This document shows positions 24,105 to 38,057 of a stretch of DNA of 64,000 bases, one piece after another. Source of the stretch: Krasilnikovozyma curviuscula (lineage: Eukaryota > Basidiomycota > Tremellomycetes > Cystofilobasidiales > Mrakiaceae); NCBI GenBank assembly GCA_014825775.1, contig MVAQ01000048.1:1-64000 (forward strand), in the 5' to 3' direction. The notes beneath the pieces are model-generated. The model ran no database searches. It saw only the letters and a program-made list of their open reading frames with translations, and was not told the origin of the DNA. The stretch's first letter is position 1. Each line of letters begins with the position of its first letter. The position numbers were made by a program, and so were the translations under genes.

Positions 24105-24855
24105 ATGATCTTCTGTCCATCATGCTCAACATTACTTATCATCAACTCAGCCAGTGGGGACAATATGTGGGCCGTAAGTACAGCTCTGTCAGGTCACAGC
24201 GACAGCTCAAATTTTGGAAACGAATGGGGGTTGTGGGACCTCTGTTGCTGAGCAGGGCCCTAGAGCGTGGTCTTTCTCTTAAATTTTAACCTCTATTTTG
24301 TCCAGAAAGCTAGATTGTATAAGAGAGATGCTAATGCTGCTCCACTTTCCTTGCTGTCGATCTTGCAGTGCCAAACCTGCCCCTACAGATTCCCGATAAC
24401 GAAACAGGTCAGCTTTCCTCTCATAATCATTTCAACACCAATATTCTTTTCTGATATGCTTCTTCGACAATTTCTATGCCTCCGGCTTGACTTTACCAAC
24501 TTTGTCAACCAAATCTTCACCACCACCCTCGTTTATTCACTCATTAGGTGACTCAACGTACGCATCTGAAACGAAAAGAGGTTGATGATGTTCTGGGTGG
24601 TAGTGATAGCTGGAAGAATGTCGACAAGACTGAGGCGGCGTGTGTCAAGTGTGATAACCGACAAGCGTTCTGGATGCAGCTTCAGATTCGAAGTGCTGAT
24701 GAGCCCATGACTACCTTCTAGTAAGTAAAGCAACTTCTTATGTTATCAACCTCACTGCTTTCCCGTAACCGACAGCTGGTTTGGGTTTCGCTCCCCGTCT
24801 ACCTACTTCCTATAGCCGCTGCACGGCATGTCACTTCCAGTGGAGAGAAAACTAG
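24105..24855 (+). CDS. RPC11: RNA polymerase III subunit RPC11 (TFIIS-like)
   Basis: Four exons (24105-24173, 24369-24407, 24548-24720, 24816-24855) give 321 bases and 106 residues, the usual size of Rpc11. Two zinc ribbons are complete: CPSC (residues 4-7) with CQTC after the first intron, and CVKC with CTAC at the end. The C-terminal ribbon contains QIRSADEP(M)TTFY, the acidic hairpin with the Asp-Glu pair that stimulates RNA cleavage by Pol III and TFIIS. In the family this subunit provides 3' RNA cleavage and is needed for termination and facilitated reinitiation. Nuclear. The first intron is long (195 bases) for this genome, and the last exon is 40 bases. Assignment is firm from the motif and the length. 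Confidence 0.95.
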
Positions 24856-25008
24856 GCATCCCCCTGGCTATTTTGACGACGAAACGAATCGAGGTTCTGT
24901 GTGACATGTATGTTGTACTAGTTGGTGTCAATGTAGTCTATTGCAAGAGCGAGCGTCTCGAAATCTCATTTTTCCAAACTCCTCGCGGGTACGAATTGCA
25001 TATCAGGT

Positions 25009-26715
25009 CTAGTTGTACTCTTTCATAAAATCAGGTCCCAGTGTAAAGGCATCAGCTGTAGTTTTGTTTTTAACTGAGTGAAGAAAAAGGGCCAAGTCAG
25101 CTCCTGAAACTCGAGCTCGAAGATCCCACAGAAACTCACAAGAGTTCCAGGTTTGCACCGTTGGAGGTGACGTTGCGAGGTCTTTAAGAGATAAGTTGAA
25201 GACGCGACCATTGCGCACGTTGGTGTTTGTAGTGACGTATCCTCCGTAGCCGGAGTGGCCATTGAAACTGGAAGTACTAGATGTCAGTACGAATTCGAAA
25301 GGTCGATACAGTGGGGATTACTCACCAAAGAGGGATACCGTTGGATACCTTGGTTCGAGCACACCAAGCGTCACCATGATCGTGTCCTGAAGTTACAGCC
25401 AGAACGTTGCCCTTTCCTCCATCAAGATCAACAATGGCATTCCAGACTTGAGCACAACAAGTCAGCTACTGAGTGTACAGTCAAAGGTCGCGAAAGTAAG
25501 ACCATACATGATAGATCCTGACCAGTGTACACATTGTTCAAAAATCCTTGAGTCGATGGGTTTGGATCGTCGTCGTGGGTTCCAACTTTGTTGATGGCGC
25601 CGTTTTCAATTGCGCTAATGTTAGCGAGAACCTGAGAGTGTTGGAGTGGGATGTGGACAAAGACCAAAGCTGGTGGGAGTTTTCCAAACCAGGCGATCTG
25701 CATCAGGAGTTTCTGGAGCTTAATATAAGCTGGAACGGTGTACTGATCAACCCAATAATAGTTGGCGGCAGATGGAGTTGGAAGGTCATCTCCAGTGGTA
25801 GAGTCTAAGTAGAAGAGGTAGGATGAGTAATAAAAAAGTGGGTAGGTAAAGTAACTCACTAGTTCCAGTAACGAATGACCTCGAGTCGAAAAACCACATC
25901 ACCAGAGATGGAATCCAGTCTGTTTGCGACTTGTAGACAGGAACCCCTGTGAATAAACTCAAGAGAACGGATGAGGAAATGACTGTGTAAGAGAACAAAA
26001 TGGCTCTTACAATAGTTGCCTGAACCATAGGGCTTGGGACCGACGTCTGATCTAGTGTAAGAAAGGTCTGAGTAGTGGGCTGCCTCATAGTCGATTTCCT
26101 CCTGGTGCGTGATGTTCTGGGAATTGTCGTGGTTTCCATGAGTGCAAGAAAAGGGAATATTTCTGTCCACAGTTGGTTTAAAGACGATGTCCAGGTATTT
26201 AGTTGCGTTCTCTTTGAAGACGTTTTCGCCTGCGTCGTATGCCATCAGCAAAAATTATTCCCGACTGTAGTATCCAATAAAACTTACCGGTAATCATATC
26301 TCCGTTGAATACACTGCCGCATTAGAAGACTAGTCAGCACGCACGCACCGACCACCCTTCAAGTTCCAGAGTTGAATATTTACACGTAAGATGGCTTCTC
26401 CTGGTTCAAAATGGTCTGATGGACGACTGAGGTGTTGTAGTCCTGTTCTGGACCCCATGCAACCCAGCTTCCATCTCCCTGTCACCAACAAAGTCACCCG
26501 GTCAACCTCGTTTCGTCCTAGCTTGAAAGCTCCAGTAACAAACTCACGTTCCTCTCTCCGGCGTGCATATCGGAGAAGCTGACGACCTTGAAGTTTCCAT
26601 TGCTATCAAAAGTCAACTTCTTCTTCCCAAAGGATCCAAAGAGATCTCTCTTCAGTGGAAAAGCAGAGGCCAAGGATGACGCCAGCAGCAGGCTGGAAGC
26701 TGTAAGGACAAGCAT
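25009..26715 (-). CDS. Secreted calcineurin-like metallophosphatase
   Basis: A multi-exon gene starting with a signal peptide (MLVLTASSLLLASSLASA, at 26715) followed by a Lys-Arg processing site (PLKRD). Metal ligands appear in the expected order: FSDMHAGER (DxH) near 26570, FNGDMITGEN (GDx) near 26290, THGNHDN near 26130 and SGHDHGDAW (GHxH) near 25385. The region after GHDH is conserved in type (CFNGHSGYGGYV). The fold is that of the Dcr2/purple-acid-like fungal phosphoesterases, which bind two metal ions and hydrolyse phosphomonoesters. The signal peptide and several N-glycosylation sequons suggest a vacuolar or extracellular enzyme. The final exon (stop 25009-25011) is best reached by removing an intron with GTGAGT...CACTCAG; read-through also stays open. 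The natural substrate is unknown. Confidence 0.85.
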
Positions 26716-27323
26716 CGTCGAAGAGAGATGAGCGACGAAGGAATTGTAAGCAAGAAAAAGTCTCAGTCGGAGTGTTCCTTACCTCTTTATATAGGTTTTT
26801 CGGTGTCGCATGGTTTCTCAGGAACGTTGATCATGTCGCCGGTGATAGGTTGCAGATGGGAGGCACGTTCATGCTAGCGCAAGACCCTGTATGGGGACGT
26901 CTTGTTTACGTTTGTTACAGTCGACGAAGATGTTGGGAAGTATCAAGTAGATTGCCTGTATACGATCAATAAGAAAGCGATGGCTGAGCCTCTCGGAACG
27001 GGCAACACACCTGGATTTCGCAAATTCATTAAAGCACACGGCGATCTCTCTTGTTCTGTTTCGATAGAACGGAGAGAATATATCGTTTATACATCTTCAT
27101 TGATACAAGCAGCCATTTCAAGTTCAAATCTCAGCGTCAATAATCATGTCACTACGCCGCGATCTATTCCTTTCTTGGTGGCGCAATATCTGGGGCATCC
27201 CCCAATGCAGGCATCTTCCTCACTACCCTTCCTTCGTTCTTGGTATGTTTCCTCAATCTATAACATGATGCAGGATGAACTACGTTAGTACCGAGCCTGA
27301 ATTGAACTACTCGAAAGCGCAAC
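26716..27323. other. Intergenic: phosphatase promoter and 3' region of SDH5
   Basis: Contains the phosphatase TATA box. The plus-strand open frame at 26902-27288 starts with TTG, not ATG, and has no family features. Confidence 0.45.
26786..26793 (-). promoter_or_regulatory. TATA box of the secreted phosphatase gene
   Basis: TATATAAA on the minus strand, about 75 bases upstream of the ATG at 26715. This supports that start codon. Confidence 0.55.
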
Positions 27324-28019
27324 CTACTTTTCTAAAATAGGAGAGTTGGCCCATCGTTCTGGAGCTGGCTTCTTGAATGTTGACCTGAAAGACAACTCAA
27401 AGAAAGGTCAGTTGAATTTCAGGGAAAAGAGGAGGTGAGAAAAGACCTTACCAATAATAGATATCCCAGCTGAACATTACCAGCCAGAGTCAAATGGCTA
27501 CGTCAGTCACCAAGGCTAGATCGACGTGAACAGGTAGATAAAGCTTACTCAGGCTCATCCAGCAACTAGGACAGGGCGTGCGAGGGAGTAGTTGAAGAGT
27601 CAGTCACCGGATGAATATAAACCCAAGAAAAAACTCAACGACGTCGAAGTCGACAAACTTACGCTATCGAATTCATGGACCTCCTCCTCAGTCATATCAG
27701 GTAAGTAATCCCTTGCAAACGTGGCCAGCAGCAAGTCTCCTTCCAGCATTCCTCTCTTTCGAACCTGGTAAATCAGCCGCTTCTTTGTTACTTCGATATC
27801 TGTCTCATTCGACCGATCGATGGGCTCCAACTGAGGGAAGTCTGAATCATCTTGGATTGGGTGAGAGAGTGGTAGGGGGAATGGGTCCTTGAAGCTTGTT
27901 TGGGGTTCTGGATCGAGTTTGGAAGAGCCGGGAGGAGGAGGTGGTGCAGCTACTGCAGCACGGGAGACTGAAGTTGAGAATGATCGGACCATACCGGATC
28001 TAATTACTGAACGTAACAT
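27324..28019 (-). CDS. SDH5: Succinate dehydrogenase assembly factor 2 (Sdh5/SDHAF2)
   Basis: Four exons encode about 150 residues. The start MLRSVIRSGMVRSFSTS at 28019 is an Arg/Ser presequence for the mitochondrial matrix. The core is the SDHAF2 domain: KKRLIYQVRKRGMLEGDLLL, then FARDYLPDMTEEEVHEFD. Three small exons complete the LLDEPDWDIYYW motif (near 27560 and 27460) and the end (PAPERWANSPILEK, stop 27324-27326). Every exon join is in phase. The family is required for covalent attachment of FAD to the flavoprotein subunit of succinate dehydrogenase (complex II). An upstream in-frame codon at 28097 would add non-presequence residues and is not used. The gene is divergent from RIX7, 410 bases apart. 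Confidence 0.95.
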
Positions 28020-28429
28020 GACTGATGAAATGTCAAGGGATGGAAACTTGAAGTATTGGGTTTGAGAGATGTTGTTGCTAAGGAAGAACTCGCGCACGAC
28101 GCACTTTATACATCACAGGAGTGATAGAAATTATGGCATCTAAGATAGTTATAAAACTACACTAAGAATACCACGCAGCATACTAAAGTAGATTTTTATT
28201 TTATTCTACTTTTTGAGGGACTATGTACGGAGTTTCAAAATTTCGTGGGCTTGCTTCCTCGCAAGTTTCAACATTGGAGAGACGAATGTCTATCTCGACC
28301 TAAATCAGTGCCCATAAACCCAGGTATGTAGCTTATTGCGACAGGAGTACACCCGTATGCTCTGTATCGCTGAAAAATTTCCTGTTAGCTGTTCGTTTGT
28401 TGCTATCCAGCTGTCACTCTGGTTTAGGA
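28020..28429. promoter_or_regulatory. Divergent promoter region (SDH5 / RIX7)
   Basis: AT-rich between the two divergent start codons. No TATA box with good context and no RNA gene seen. Confidence 0.4.
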
Positions 28430-31410
<2,981 letters not shown>

Positions 31411-32167
31411 GGATTTTTCTCTACAGTGATCAGCTACTTTGCGAATCTGCTGGCATTTGGCTGTACCATGACCCTTGAGCGACCAGAATGAGCTGCAAGG
31501 CACCCGAGTACCTCGACAAAATTGCCACTTCCTTCTTTGTTTTCGCATACGTTTTTTCACAGAGGACACTGTGCTCACTTTATCTGACCTCTTGGAGATC
31601 ACAGCACAAGATATGCATGTTTTCACGCGCTTTTTTTCTTACTTTAAAATCCTTTGCCAAGTCTCTGCCTCGCCGCTGACTTTGGGAGGCGTGAAGTGCC
31701 CGTTATCTTTCACCTACTCTTTTTTCTCATTCTCTGCTAAAACGCAGAGTTGTAGCTGTCCAAAACGGGGTAATTTTCAGAAGCCTATACGAAGGGCATA
31801 GCAATGGCCTTCCATCCTTTTGAAGGTGTGTCCGAATGCCTGTTTATCTCGAGGGGGATAATCCCAAGCCTTTTACTGACAAATGCCCCCTTTTTCCTAT
31901 TCATACACTCTGTTTCTTGCTCGATGCGATTCTTGATGTGCTGCCATTGATTCTGCCAATGCCTGTGCATCCTCAGTCGATGGTGAGTAGTCGTTCTGGA
32001 TGATCCCCTGACAATGATGCGCGGTCGCCCTGCAGCACTGGCGGTCGTCATGCAGTTGGCCTCAAATTTTCAGCAACGAAGGCTATGGAATTCTGACTGG
32101 TTCTGCATTTGTTCTATTCTAAATCTGTATCTGTTCTCCTACACTTGACGGTGCTGCTGACTTGTCA
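31411..32167. other. Intergenic: RIX7 3' region and NHA1 promoter
   Basis: About 750 bases with T-rich tracts near 31560-31740. No supported gene or TATA box. Confidence 0.45.
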
Positions 32168-35100
32168 ATGACGAACGAAAACGAATGTGAACCTTCATTC
32201 TCCTCCCGGTCAAATACACCGCTCAAAACAGCACCTCATCTGGCTTACACCATCCTTGGAGGTACGTTTCAAATTCACTTTGCACATCATGACAGAACTC
32301 TAAATCTTGACGATACTATTCCATAGGATTTATTGTTCTCGTACGTCAAAATTGTTTCCCCAAACGTTCTCCCTTTCGCAATTCGTTCCTGAAGTCAGGC
32401 CACAACCTCTGCTCCTGACACATTGATCCACTAGTTCGGAATGTTTTCTCTCTGGATCAAAGAGAAGGCGTATATCGGTGAAGCTGTCATTGCAACGCGT
32501 AAGTTGAAAGAATTGTCGTCACTTCCCTGTTTCGTTTCTCCATTCAAGGCTACAAGTCTCTTGGTGCAGCGCACTAACTTCAGAGCTTCAATTCGAACGA
32601 AACTATAGTTATTGGTATCATTTTCGGACCTTACGTAGCCAATTTGTTTGACCCTCGATCATGGGCGCATGGTCACGTTGAAACCATCAATGAAATCACT
32701 CTGGAAGTAACCAGAGTGGTCATCGCTATTGGTGTCTTCGCTGTTGGTGTTGAATTGCCCAAAGCTTATATGAAGAGGCATTGGAGAAGTCTGGCTATGC
32801 TGTTGGGCCCTGTTATGGTGGTAAGTTTCAGGTCGCAATTGGCTTGCATGCTTCAACTCGCTGATACTGAACAATGCCGCTGCTTTAGTGGGGTTGGTTC
32901 ATTTCAGCACTTCTAATTTGGGGCCTCATCCCAGGGTTGAGTCTGTTGTCAAGTCTCGTCATCGCAGCGTATGTAATTCGGTCTCATCTTCCCAATTGCC
33001 GATGCTTATTTAAATTTCGTTCGAGCTCAGATGCGTCACGCCTACCGATCCAGTGGGTCCTTCTGACTTCAATATAGCATTTCTGCTGACTACTGATAGA
33101 CCTATTACGTTATGTTCAGATCCTTGCCCAAGCCGTCGTCGGAGGAAAATTCGCAGACAAACACGTCCCTGCCCACCTAAGGCATCTGTTGTCCGCTGAG
33201 TCGGGCTCAAACGATGGGGCTGCATTTCCGTTCTTGTATATCGCTCTTTATCTCATCCTGGACCACGATACCGGTGAAGCTGTCGGCCAATGGTTCTATA
33301 TTACTTGGTCAGTTTTTTTCACGACGGTTGTTACATTGCTGCTCTTTGATTCACATTTTGTTGCACGGGCCACGTATCATTTATCAACAGGGTGTATAAC
33401 ATTCTGCTTGGCGTTGTACTTGGTTCTCTATTGGGATTCGCCGCTAGAAAACTCATGAAGTTTTGTGAGAGCCACAACTTGATTGATCGTCAATCTTTTG
33501 TCGCTCAGTACATCAGTTTGGCTATGCTGAGTATAGGTGGGTATTCAGGATTCAATCTGGGTCCATGATGTCCATTGAATATTCATCTGGGTCTTCCTTT
33601 CATCAGGCATGACCACCCTTCTTGGGTCTGACGATTTGTTAGCTGCCTTCTGCTGTGGAACTGCCTTCGGTCAGTCTATGTCAGAACCTTTGCGATGTGA
33701 CCTGAAGCTCAAATCTTCTTCATTCTGTAGCCTGGGATGGTTTCTTCAACAAAGCAACAGAGGAGTCCTACTTCTCTAACGTCATTGATTTGCTTTTTGT
33801 ACGTTCTTCTCTCATTATTTCATGTCATCAAATTCTAATTTTTCTCAACCCCACCGTCAGAACATCACTGCTTTCATTTACATTGGTGCAATTCTGCCCT
33901 TTGACCAATTTGGAAATCCAGAACTCACACTATCTGTTTGGAGGCTCGTCGTCTTGATGATTCTGGTCATGATCTTGAGGCGAATTCCTATCATTCTCGC
34001 TCTTTACCGATGGGTTCCCGATATCAAAACATTCAGAGAGGCTCTATTCGTTGGCCACTTTGGTCCCATGGGTGTAGGAGCCATTTTCATCTCAACTCTA
34101 GCTGCAACCAAGCTTCCTGAACCCGTCTACCCTCCAACAAGTCAGGTAGAGCTTTTGTCTGGTACTATTCAGCCAATCGTCCATTTCTTCGTCCTTGCAT
34201 CTGTTCTCATTCGTATGTATCTTGACTCTGAAACATTAATGAGCGGCTTCTGACCTTGCCTGATAACCCTGTTAACTGGACAGACGGTTTATCCATTCCA
34301 TTTTTTTCTCTTGGAAGAAGGGTTCACTCAATATCCAGAACCCATTCGATTGGAATTACTCGCACTTGGTCTCGTCGGCCCTCGTTTGATGGGTCGCGAC
34401 CGGAGCCTGGCTGGACTTCTCAAGTTGCGCGGGCCGTTCTTGGAGGTGATATTGTGATCAATCGAGATGAAGAAGATGTTGCGGAGAGAGGAGAAGCTGC
34501 CAGTGATGACAGCATCCAGTTGAAGGAAAAGAGGAATGTGGGTGACGAAGAGGCAGTTGATGATGCGGAGGAGGAAGATACGTCGGAAAGCTCAACCACT
34601 CAAGCGAAGAAAAGCACACGAACCGACGGTGAGGACTCGGAGAAGCAGGAAGACGGTGAGGAAGGGATTGGACGGGGCGAGGCAGAGAAGGAACTTGAGT
34701 CACCGGAGGAGGAAAATAAGAAGTTAGAAGACGACGGTCAACGAACCCCACCTCTTGCGGAATATCGAGAAGGCCGCCATCTTGTCATCGAACGGAAGAG
34801 GAAGGACGGAGAGGTAAGCATCTCCATTTCCCCGCTCTGACGTGATTTTGTCTTAATACGCTCCTTTGTTAACGTAGGTCGACGTTGAAGTTATTCGTGA
34901 TAAATTCCCTCACGAAGGAATTCACATGCCCGACGCAACCCACAAACGTCGAGACAGTGCTTCCACCATCAGTTCCAGCGACTCTCAGCCAGGAGCCCAC
35001 GGACAGCAAAGAGAGAGGACTTCAGAGGACTCCATCCGGCCTATCAGAGTTCCCATGTCTAGCAGCAGCTCTGCTTCCCAAACTCCTGGTCCGTCGCGGC

Positions 35101-35756
35101 ACGACAGCTCTTCCAGCTTGGTTCTGCCTTCCTCACCACCAGTGGTTCATCTCAAGAACGCTGCGCCGGAGAAAAGACGGGAGATTATTCGACAAATGCT
35201 CTTTGGGAAAAAGAAGGGAGCCGCAGGGCCCACGCCGTCGAAATCTTTGGTGAAGATGCAGGATGATGGTCACGATCACAACAATCCGTTCCCTGTGTCT
35301 TCCTCTTCCAAACCAGCGCTCCCCCTCATCACAACAACATCACCATCGTCCGGTGGGCTACGATTGTCCTCATCTGGTGCCAACAACCTTTCAACCCCGC
35401 GCGACCGCTCCCCTTCACCACCGCCCCTGGGAAGTGCGACACCTGTTGCAGCATCGTCAGACAGGCTCAGCTCTATCCGATTTGACCCCAACTCAAAAAC
35501 AACTGATTCGCTTAGCACTTTGGGTCGCGTGAAGTCGAACACCAAAGATTCTACTGGCAGAAGAACGTCCTCGAGCGCATCCAATGCCCTTCAGATCACG
35601 TCTGTCGACACGCCAGCATCTGATGCTGTCAGTGCGAGGAGTGGCCAGACTACTAATGGCTCCGGTGTCTTAATGAGTCCAGGTACATTCCCAGCGACAG
35701 GTGGAAGTTCTGGATCTGCAAGTGTGTCATTCAATTTGCCAAAAAAGCCTGCATAG
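32168..35756 (+). CDS. NHA1: Plasma-membrane Na+(K+)/H+ antiporter, Nha1 type
   Basis: A gene with about a dozen exons encoding roughly 950-1,000 residues. The membrane part begins after MTNENECEPSFSS and is highly conserved: GMFSLWIKEKAYIGEA, the FGPYVANLF segment, VFAVGVELPKAYMKRHWRS, and CVTPTDP with the ion-binding Thr-Pro/Asp region near 33030. Then come ADKHVPAHLRHLLSAESGSN, ND-GAAFPFLYIALYL near 33220, and FVGHFGPMGVGAIF near 34050. These are the marks of fungal Nha1/Cnh1, which exchange cytosolic Na+ or K+ for protons and set salt tolerance and cell pH. The long hydrophilic tail starts near 34270 and contains an acidic, Glu/Lys-rich block and a Ser-rich C-terminus. One 60-base intron at about 34814-34877 interrupts the tail. 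Stop at 35754-35756. Confidence 0.94.
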
Positions 35757-36485
35757 GCTAGTTTTCTTCTGGGACGTGATCGATATTGATTCTATATCCT
35801 AGCGATGTTGTATCTTTCCGCTATCCACTAACTTCTTTTAAGACTCCATTGCGAGAAATATATTTTCGGAACACAGGCTTCAAAGAGGAGCGAACATGCT
35901 ACAATTTAAGATGGTGAGCCTGCTGCAAGTTCACGTGCTTGTCTCGCAACTGTCTTTGATTCTTCGCTTCAAGATGTTTTCCAACGGAATTCAAGGCCAA
36001 ACAACTTCAACGCGTCTTTTGAAGGATATGTAACGCTGTGAACCTGGCGAGTGATTTATTCGGCACCTGACGAACGCAAAAATGTCCGCTTAGCCGAGAA
36101 GGTTAGAACCACCTGTTTCATGTTAGGCGGCGCCGTACGCACGACGACCTGCTGGTACTAGCAAATAGAGTTCTGGTGAGGCGCCTGTTTAGATTGCCTT
36201 GATTGTAGACATAGTTTGTAACCCTTGTTTTGGTGCCACCTACATACCCACAGAGGCCAGGTGACAACACGATCAAACCAAAACCTTTGACTCAACTATT
36301 TTACTCGCCGTCTCTAACTGCTCTCTCTCATCACCCTCAAATAAGGATAGGACCCCTCAGTTCACTTTATCTGGTAGTACGCTGCCCCACGATAAATTAA
36401 AGTTCTCACAGCACGGGGAAGTGCACCAAATTTCTGGCTCTCCTTTCTTCCCACCTCAACCACGAAATCTGGGTTCTTCTTCACC
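35757..36485. other. Intergenic: NHA1 3' region and promoter of the CPL1-like gene
   Basis: No gene supported. A pyrimidine-rich stretch (36430-36485) with CACC before the ATG is a normal fungal leader. Confidence 0.45.
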
Positions 36486-37847
36486 ATGCTCTTCAGAACA
36501 CTGCTCTTTCTTCCTCTTTTCGTCGCGTCATCCTCAGCTCTACCGACGGTATCCGAGCTCGTAGGGCGTGGGGATCAGCTCTGCCCCCAGATGCAGACCG
36601 CTTGCCCCCTCAGCTTCAGAGGGAAAAAGCTGGGCCGCTCAAGTGCTTACCAGTGCGTTAATATCTTGGATGACGAACGAAACTGTGGTGGTTGTGCCGC
36701 TGATGGGACTGGTCAGGTCAGTATTGTCATCCAAAATCGCTCGGGTGCTGTCTCGCGAAAGAAAATAAAGAAAATACGTGTGGAGTCGTGGTTTGTTGAC
36801 AAAACTTTGTTTCACAGGACTGCTCGAATATTGCCGGCGCAATCTCAGCCTCATGTACTGCTGGAAGATGCTTAGTTTGTAAGTTTCTCTGTCATTTCAC
36901 TGGAATCATCTCACTACGCACTTCTCACTCAGTGTTGACACGCCACTTCAATGTCTCAGCCGAATGCATGGCAGGCTACTCACTGGTATCAACGCTAGAT
37001 GCATGTAGGAAACGAGATCCAGTCATCAAAGGTGGTCTGAAAAAAGCCAAGTTCCAGGCAGCAGCGGCTAAGCCAAAGGCGCTCAAACCAATCGCTAACC
37101 CAGCATCAGTCCACAAAGTCCCCAACGCTATCTCTCCCCCCGCCGAGTTCATTCACCCAATAAAGAAACCAACCTTTGCTCCTGTGTACAGCGATGCTAT
37201 GATGGACGACGACGATGGAGCGGATGAAGGTGATGTCTCTGAGTGCGTCGAGTTTTTCTTCTTTATTCAGCACCTAGATTCTGATCGCTAACTCACTTTT
37301 CAAACATATGCTGTACGGACTGAACAAATAGTAGAGACTACGTCAAGCAGCCTGAATCGACAGCGACTGAGCTTGTCAGTCAAGCAAAGCTTCTTTACCA
37401 GTTAGTGTTTGCTTCGTAGTTCTATCTCTTATTGATTCTGCTAACCGTTGCTTTTCTTCTTACTCCAGAAGTCCAGAAGTCCAGCTGGGCCACCCTTCCT
37501 TCTATGATGAGGATGAGCACCCAACAGGAGGCTGGGAAAAACAGCAGCATCTAAGGCAGTTTGGCGCTCCCATCACAGTGTCAACACCAAACGAACTGAC
37601 TGATATCGACTTGAGCTTGCCCTTGACACCACTAACGGAATCAGCCGAAACAATGAAGGAGATCGTTGCTGAGGTTCAAAAAGAAGTTAAGGAGAAGATG
37701 GAGGATCTGGAACAGTTCGTAAAGGACGAAGGGCTGGACGATGACTTCTTCGATTCTGACGAGGCAGACATTCTCGCTTTCGAGAAGATTTTGGTTGCAA
37801 TGAAAAGCAGGAAGAGGAGGGAGGCTGGTTTGGTTAGTAGACGATGA
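36486..37847 (+). CDS. Secreted CPL1-like cysteine-rich protein with acidic coiled tail
   Basis: Exons 36486-36716, 36818-36878, 36933 to about 37241, about 37335-37400 and 37469-37847 join in phase to about 345 residues. A signal peptide (MLFRTLLFLPLFVASSSALP) leads to a cysteine-rich domain with the pattern CPQMQTACPL, YQCVNILDDERNCGGC, GQDCSNIAGAISASC, GRCLV, ECMAGYSL. This is the basidiomycete CPL1-like domain (also called PriA-like), found in secreted and surface proteins; Cryptococcus CPL1 is a capsule- and host-interaction-related member. After residue 150 the protein changes to Pro/Lys-rich, then an acidic stretch (MMDDDDGADEGD). It ends in a helical Glu/Lys segment likely to form a coiled coil (KEIVAEVQKEVKEKMEDLEQ). 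This tail is atypical for the family. Function here is unknown. Confidence 0.82.
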
Positions 37848-38057
37848 TTCCCGAGCTGCCGGCCGCCTTTCCTTACTGTTCTAGACAAGTCGCCTGTTTG
37901 CCCGATGAGCATCAATTTGTATTTGTATCTGTATCTGATACAATCTGTATACCAACTGTAATCAAATATCAATTCAGAATTTACTTCAACGTTCTCGCCA
38001 GATGCCATCGACCTGTCTGACATCTTCGAACCACGACTTGCTCATGAGATCCTCGAT

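Noticed and set aside
26902..27288. 128-codon plus-strand frame
   Set aside because: Begins with TTG and has no recognisable features; region is phosphatase promoter and SDH5 3' flank.
37910..37950. Short TGTATC/TGTATT repeat
   Set aside because: Only a few imperfect units in a 3' flank; no sign of a mobile element or regulatory role.
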